A stretch of DNA of 16,704 nucleotides, taken from a bacterium. GTDB taxonomy: Bacteria; Ratteibacteria; UBA8468; B48-G9; JAFGKM01. Below the pieces are notes generated by a model. It ran no database searches. It saw nothing but the letters and a program-made list of their open reading frames with translations, and had not been told where the DNA came from. The DNA lies in NCBI GenBank assembly GCA_035371905.1, contig DAORXQ010000012.1:15600-32303 (forward strand), written 5' to 3'. The translations under genes were made by a program, and so were the position numbers. Positions 13,400 to 16,704 of the stretch are shown one piece after another (position 1 is the first letter of the stretch; every line of letters begins with the position of its first letter).

Positions 13400-15013
13400 T
13401 TAATCCCTCATTTTTAAGAGGAATACAAGAAGCATTATTAAAGTTATTACAAATTCTGAAATTCCAAAAAGAAAATATCCAGATATAAAAAGGAAAACAG
13501 AAGAAATTAAAAAAGTTGAAATAATTAAAGAAAAAGAAATTTTTATTCCTGCTTTTTTTACAGTTGAATTTAAATTTTCAGTCGTATTTTCATTTCTATA
13601 ATCTTTCCTTTTTGAATTTTTAACTGTATCCATAAGTGTTTCAATTGTCTGTGGCAGTTCTTTAATAATATAATGTAAACTGTTAAATGTATTCTGAAAT
13701 TCTTTTAAAAAATAGGAAAATTTTACTTTTTTCTCTGTAATTTCAATAAAAAATGGTTCAATAGATTCAGTAAGTTTAAATTCAGGGTCAATGAAATGGC
13801 ATATTCCTTCAATTGTGATTATTGATTTACCCATTAAAGTAAAACTTACAGGGATTTTAATTCTGTTTTTTCTCATAATTTCAAAGCAGATACCAAGAAC
13901 TTCTCCAATTTTTATTTTTTTTATTGGAATATCCCTGTATACTTCAATTAAATCTTCTATATCCTCTCTTAATTCCTGAATATCTGTCGTATCTCCAATA
14001 GAACCCATGAGTTTTAAAGTTAATATTACTTTTTCTGTATTCCCTTTTAAAATGCTTGAAATAAGATTAACAATATAATACTTTCTTTCTTCATCAAGAT
14101 GTCCAACAATACCAAAGTCAATCAGTGCAATTTTTCCATCTCTCATAATAAAAATATTTCCCGGATGCGGATCCCCATGAAAAATTCCTGTATAAAAAAT
14201 CTGTTTTAAAATTATATCCGCTCCATTTTTCAATACTTCTTCCTTGCTTACAAATTTACTCCAATCTTCAACCCTATTAATTTTTATTCCATCTATATAT
14301 TCAGTAACAAGCAATTTTTCTGTGCTTATTTCCTTATAAATTTCAGGGATGTACAATTTTTCAAAATTTTTCATTCTTTCTTTCATTATTTCAATATTTT
14401 TACCCTCTATAAGAAAATTCAATTCTTTTTTTATACTCTTTTCAAATTCCTTAACTATTTTAACCGGCTGATAAATTTCACTTTCTTTAATAAATTTTTC
14501 TATTAAGTTTGCAATATCATATAAAATCTGAATATCAGTAAAAATTTGTTCTTTTATATATGGTCTCTGAACCTTTACAGCGACTCTTTTCCCTTTATAT
14601 ACTGCTTTATAAACACAGGATAGTGAACCGGAAGCAATTGGTTCTTTATCAAAAACATCAAAAATTTCTTCCAGTTTTCCACCTGTCTCTTTTTCAATAA
14701 TTTCTTTCATCAGATCAAAATTTTCAGGTTTAACTTCATCCTGAAGTTTTTCAAGTTCTCTTATATATTCAAAAGGGATAAGGTCTGGTCTTGTGCTTAA
14801 AATCTGTCCGAGTTTTACAAATGTTGGTCCGAGTTCTTCAAGAATTTTTCTGACCCTTACAGGAAATGTTAATTCAATCTGTCTTTTTTTTCTGAAAGGA
14901 AATTTAAAAATATGGGCTCTTTCAACAAGTATTTCAAATCCGTACTTAATGAGGATATTTACTATTCTTCTGTATCTTTTAATTTTTCTTATGACTGTTA
15001 TATGTTTATTCAT
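13400..15013 (-). CDS. ABC1/UbiB (AarF) family protein kinase-like protein with C-terminal membrane anchor
   Basis: A 537-residue atypical kinase of the UbiB/COQ8 family, whose members support quinone or lipid metabolism. In order: the family hallmark KLGQ (67-70) in GPTFVKLGQILSTRPDLIP, ELEKLQDEV (87-94), a nucleotide loop IASGSLSCVY (126-135), VAVKVQRP with Lys147, Glu197 in KKELNF, HGDPHPGN (279-286) with Asp281 and Asn286, and IDFG (298-301). Two hydrophobic segments at about 490-532 should anchor it in the inner membrane. The nucleotide loop is usually AAAS; here it is ASGS. The start overlaps the radical SAM gene by 8 bases (ATGAATAA). No ubiquinone or menaquinone genes are near, so the name ubiB is not given. 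Confidence 0.9.
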   Translation of the reverse strand: MNKHITVIRKIKRYRRIVNILIKYGFEILVERAHIFKFPFRKKRQIELTFPVRVRKILEELGPTFVKLGQILSTRPDLIPFEYIRELEKLQDEVKPENFDLMKEIIEKETGGKLEEIFDVFDKEPIASGSLSCVYKAVYKGKRVAVKVQRPYIKEQIFTDIQILYDIANLIEKFIKESEIYQPVKIVKEFEKSIKKELNFLIEGKNIEIMKERMKNFEKLYIPEIYKEISTEKLLVTEYIDGIKINRVEDWSKFVSKEEVLKNGADIILKQIFYTGIFHGDPHPGNIFIMRDGKIALIDFGIVGHLDEERKYYIVNLISSILKGNTEKVILTLKLMGSIGDTTDIQELREDIEDLIEVYRDIPIKKIKIGEVLGICFEIMRKNRIKIPVSFTLMGKSIITIEGICHFIDPEFKLTESIEPFFIEITEKKVKFSYFLKEFQNTFNSLHYIIKELPQTIETLMDTVKNSKRKDYRNENTTENLNSTVKKAGIKISFSLIISTFLISSVFLFISGYFLFGISEFVITLIMLLVFLLKMRD

Positions 15014-16466
15014 TCAAATATTCATTCTGCCAGAGGGGGTCTGTCAATTCTCTGTACTTTTTATTACATTCAGGCATCTTTCCTTCTTCTATAAACTTTA
15101 AATAATCTTTTGCTCCTTCATCTACCGGCTGTGCATCTGTTTCCTTTACTATTTTATAAAAATCCAGAGAATTATCTCTTATTATACAGGGCACAAGAAG
15201 ATTACCGCATTCATTTTTATTTCTTTTTATCCAGTAGTTGTACTGCCAGTTTCTAATTCTTTCAAATAAGGGAGACTTAATTGCATCAGTTATTGTTTTC
15301 CCCTCTTTATAAATTTCATAAATATTACCTAAATTTTTATCTTTAAAAGGAATAAATACACAAGGAGTTATTGTTCCATCCCACATTATATAAAAATACC
15401 CGCCTCCTCTTGCAGCAGCCATACATCCATCAGAAGCAGTCCCTGAATTCCAGAAATCCGCTATAAAAATCTTCTTTTCTATAACAAGTTGCCATATTCT
15501 TTTTAACATTTTATATCTTTGTTCTGGAGTAACCATAAGTTCAACAGAAGGACTTCTTCCTATTGGCATATACTGAAAATACCATCCATAAAAAGCACCT
15601 TTCTTTTCAAAATAAAAGTCAATAAATTCATCTGATAAAAGTAAATCAGCATTATATCTTGTTGGTGTAACTGATATTCCAAAAGGCACTCCTTCTTCTC
15701 TTAAATTATCCATAACTTCCATAATTCTTTTAAAAACACCATTACCTCTTCTATCATCTGTTTGACTTTCAAAACCTTCAACTGAAATAGCAGGGGTAAA
15801 ATTTCCAAGTTCAGACAGTTTTTTTGCAACATCTTTTTTTATCATTGTACCATTGGTGTAAGCCATAAAATAAGCATCATTGTGTTTTTCAAGTATATCA
15901 AAAAGTGTCTTCCCATTATCTTTATACATAAATGGTTCTCCACCAGAAATTACAAAAAAGTAAGCACCAAATTCTTCCTTAATTTCCTTTATAATTCTAT
16001 CAAAAACATCAAATTTTAAAGTATGTTTTTCATAAATTTCTCCAGCATAACATCCCTTACATTTTAAATTACATACATTTGTTGGAGAGATAGTAACAAA
16101 GCAGGGAGGTCTAAATCCATGTTTTTCTTCAAATGTTCTTCTTGTATATATCCCCTGTATAAAAATTTTCCCCAGAAAAATATTTGAGAGTGCTCTAACA
16201 CAATTTGGCGAAATACTATCTGTGTCAAATAATCTTTCAATTGAATGTAAAAGTGCTCTTCCCATATAATATCTTTCTTCAAGAACTTTTTTCGGTCTTT
16301 CATATGTTTTAAGAGACATTTTGTATGTTGCTCTGTCAATTGCGTTTATCAGTGCTCTTCTTGTTACCGAATTTTTTAAAGAAGCATTTAATATTCCTGT
16401 AACAACTTTCTGTGAGGTTCCCTTTTCCATAATTGTTAATATTCTATCTTCAAGTTTCAATGCCAT
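15006..16466 (-). CDS. radical SAM protein with SPASM-like C-terminal domain
   Basis: A 486-residue radical SAM enzyme. An unusual N-terminal region of about 115 residues, helical and basic, precedes the core. The [4Fe-4S] motif is CNLKCKGC (Cys132, Cys136, Cys139), followed by ISGGEP (173-178) for SAM binding and TNGT (204-207). Extra cysteines at 348, 369 (WDGTITPC), 420, 427 and 467 look like a SPASM-type second cluster region, as in enzymes that modify peptides or proteins. No small precursor peptide is seen nearby, so the substrate is unknown. Start chosen for AAGGAGG five bases before the ATG. First gene after the promoter; overlaps the UbiB-like gene by 8 bases. Confidence 0.88.
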   Translation of the reverse strand: MALKLEDRILTIMEKGTSQKVVTGILNASLKNSVTRRALINAIDRATYKMSLKTYERPKKVLEERYYMGRALLHSIERLFDTDSISPNCVRALSNIFLGKIFIQGIYTRRTFEEKHGFRPPCFVTISPTNVCNLKCKGCYAGEIYEKHTLKFDVFDRIIKEIKEEFGAYFFVISGGEPFMYKDNGKTLFDILEKHNDAYFMAYTNGTMIKKDVAKKLSELGNFTPAISVEGFESQTDDRRGNGVFKRIMEVMDNLREEGVPFGISVTPTRYNADLLLSDEFIDFYFEKKGAFYGWYFQYMPIGRSPSVELMVTPEQRYKMLKRIWQLVIEKKIFIADFWNSGTASDGCMAAARGGGYFYIMWDGTITPCVFIPFKDKNLGNIYEIYKEGKTITDAIKSPLFERIRNWQYNYWIKRNKNECGNLLVPCIIRDNSLDFYKIVKETDAQPVDEGAKDYLKFIEEGKMPECNKKYRELTDPLWQNEYLNE

Positions 16467-16477
16467 TTTAACCTCCT

Positions 16478-16506
16478 TGTGGATAACAAATTATATTATA
16501 CCACAA
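16478..16506 (-). promoter_or_regulatory. promoter (extended -10) and leader of the radical SAM gene
   Basis: On the minus strand, TGG-TATAAT (TATAAT at 16495-16500) is a perfect extended -10 element. The expected start of transcription near 16488 leaves a leader of about 22 bases containing the AAGGAGG ribosome site (16472-16478). The -35 region is weak. TTGTGG before the -10 and CCACAA after it form a small inverted repeat around the box, so a repressor could sit there. The bases 16478-16486 also read TTATCCACA, a match to the DnaA-box consensus; a single box is not enough to claim more. Confidence 0.6.
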
Positions 16507-16537
16507 AAGTAAATTTTTATTGAAACACGTTTACTTT
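16506..16537. promoter_or_regulatory. inverted repeat upstream of the promoter, possible operator
   Basis: AAAGTAAA (16506-16513) and TTTACTTT (16530-16537) are perfect 8-bp inverted arms with a 16-bp spacer, covering the -35 area of the promoter at 16495-16500. The arm spacing puts the half-site centres about 24 bp apart, roughly two helical turns, which suits a dimeric regulator bound on one face. The arms are AT-rich, so chance is possible. Confidence 0.35.
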
Positions 16538-16570
16538 CTTATTTTGTTATAATTCAGTTTTTCTTGTCAA

Positions 16571-16704
16571 CTACTTTATTTTCTTAAAGAGGTTTAACCC
16601 CTTTAAAATCCCCAAGAGGTATCAACTCCCCCAAATGGGTGGCTCACCATCTCGCCTCTCATCTAATCGGTGCTCCTTATTCGTCGCACCAGCACCCCAT
16701 CAAT
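16571..16704. other. G+C-rich structured stretch at the right edge, no gene recognised
   Basis: This stretch is clearly richer in G+C than the genes. On the minus strand it shows a hairpin GGTGCT...AGCACC near the edge, then GGTG-AGC-CACC, and AAAGGGG-TTAAA-CCTCTTT (about 16585-16605) with one mismatch. The outer GAGG/CCTC could close the middle part. I do not recognise a tRNA, tmRNA, RNase P, SRP, 6S or named riboswitch motif. A short open frame on the plus strand has no recognisable content. It may be the 3' part of an RNA gene or terminator of a unit lying to the right. Confidence 0.4.

Noticed and set aside
16478..16486. DnaA box TTATCCACA as sign of a replication origin
   Set aside because: A single box, with no cluster, no dnaA, dnaN or gyr genes and no AT-rich unwinding repeat nearby. 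It overlaps the leader next to the ribosome site and is likely chance.
16546..16570. TTGACA (16565-16570) paired with TATAAC (16546-16551) as a second promoter
   Set aside because: The spacer is only 13 bases, too short for a normal sigma-70 promoter, and no better -10 sits at 16-18 bases.

Overview
This is an AT-rich window, roughly 30% G+C by eye, from a bacterium. Two genes carry lipobox signal peptides, and one lipoprotein resembles the outer-membrane assembly factor BamE/SmpA, which suggests a diderm (Gram-negative type) cell. The gene mix (a URO-D-family protein beside a PHP-domain lipoprotein, stand-alone PurL/PurQ/PurS, a small UbiB-like kinase) recalls uncultured lineages such as Omnitrophota or Ratteibacteria. 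That placement is an impression, not something the sequence proves.

Layout. Nearly everything lies on the minus strand and reads from right to left. At the right edge, 16571-16704 is a G+C-rich stretch with hairpins but no convincing gene. A promoter near 16495-16500 starts a long gene run: radical SAM/SPASM-like protein, ABC1/UbiB-like kinase, smpB, ssrA (tmRNA), a tandem-repeat block, N-acetylmuramoyl-L-alanine amidase, murI, queD, a tandem-fused purS, purL, purQ, argB, argD, argF, a PHP-domain lipoprotein and a URO-D-family protein. Most neighbours overlap by 4 or 8 bases or lie within 50 bases. After 1205 comes a convergent plus-strand transglutaminase-like gene (530-1153). Divergent from it are a BamE-like lipoprotein and the first 52 codons of a Gfo/Idh/MocA-type oxidoreductase, cut by the left edge.

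The most interesting part is 12230-12965. The 350-nt tmRNA gene is one-piece and complete: acceptor stem with G3-U70, P2, four pseudoknots and a tag frame encoding AVTANTLAA-stop. Its first 13 nucleotides are also the last 13 nucleotides of smpB, stop codon included. Cutting out the tmRNA 5' end from a shared transcript would therefore leave an smpB message without a stop codon, which is the substrate that SmpB and tmRNA rescue. Downstream, the last 29 nt of the tmRNA plus 11 nt of flank are repeated twice more in identical 187-bp tandem units. In each unit a new 5' segment can pair with the copied acceptor strand, giving a compact 86-nt tRNA-like fold without a tag or pseudoknots.

The remaining genes are housekeeping: trans-translation (smpB, ssrA), cell wall (amidase, murI), formylglycinamidine ribonucleotide synthesis (purS-purL-purQ), a queuosine-type pterin step (queD) and three arginine steps (argB, argD, argF). 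argB carries the features of an arginine-inhibited kinase, which points to an acetyl-recycling arginine pathway with the other genes elsewhere.
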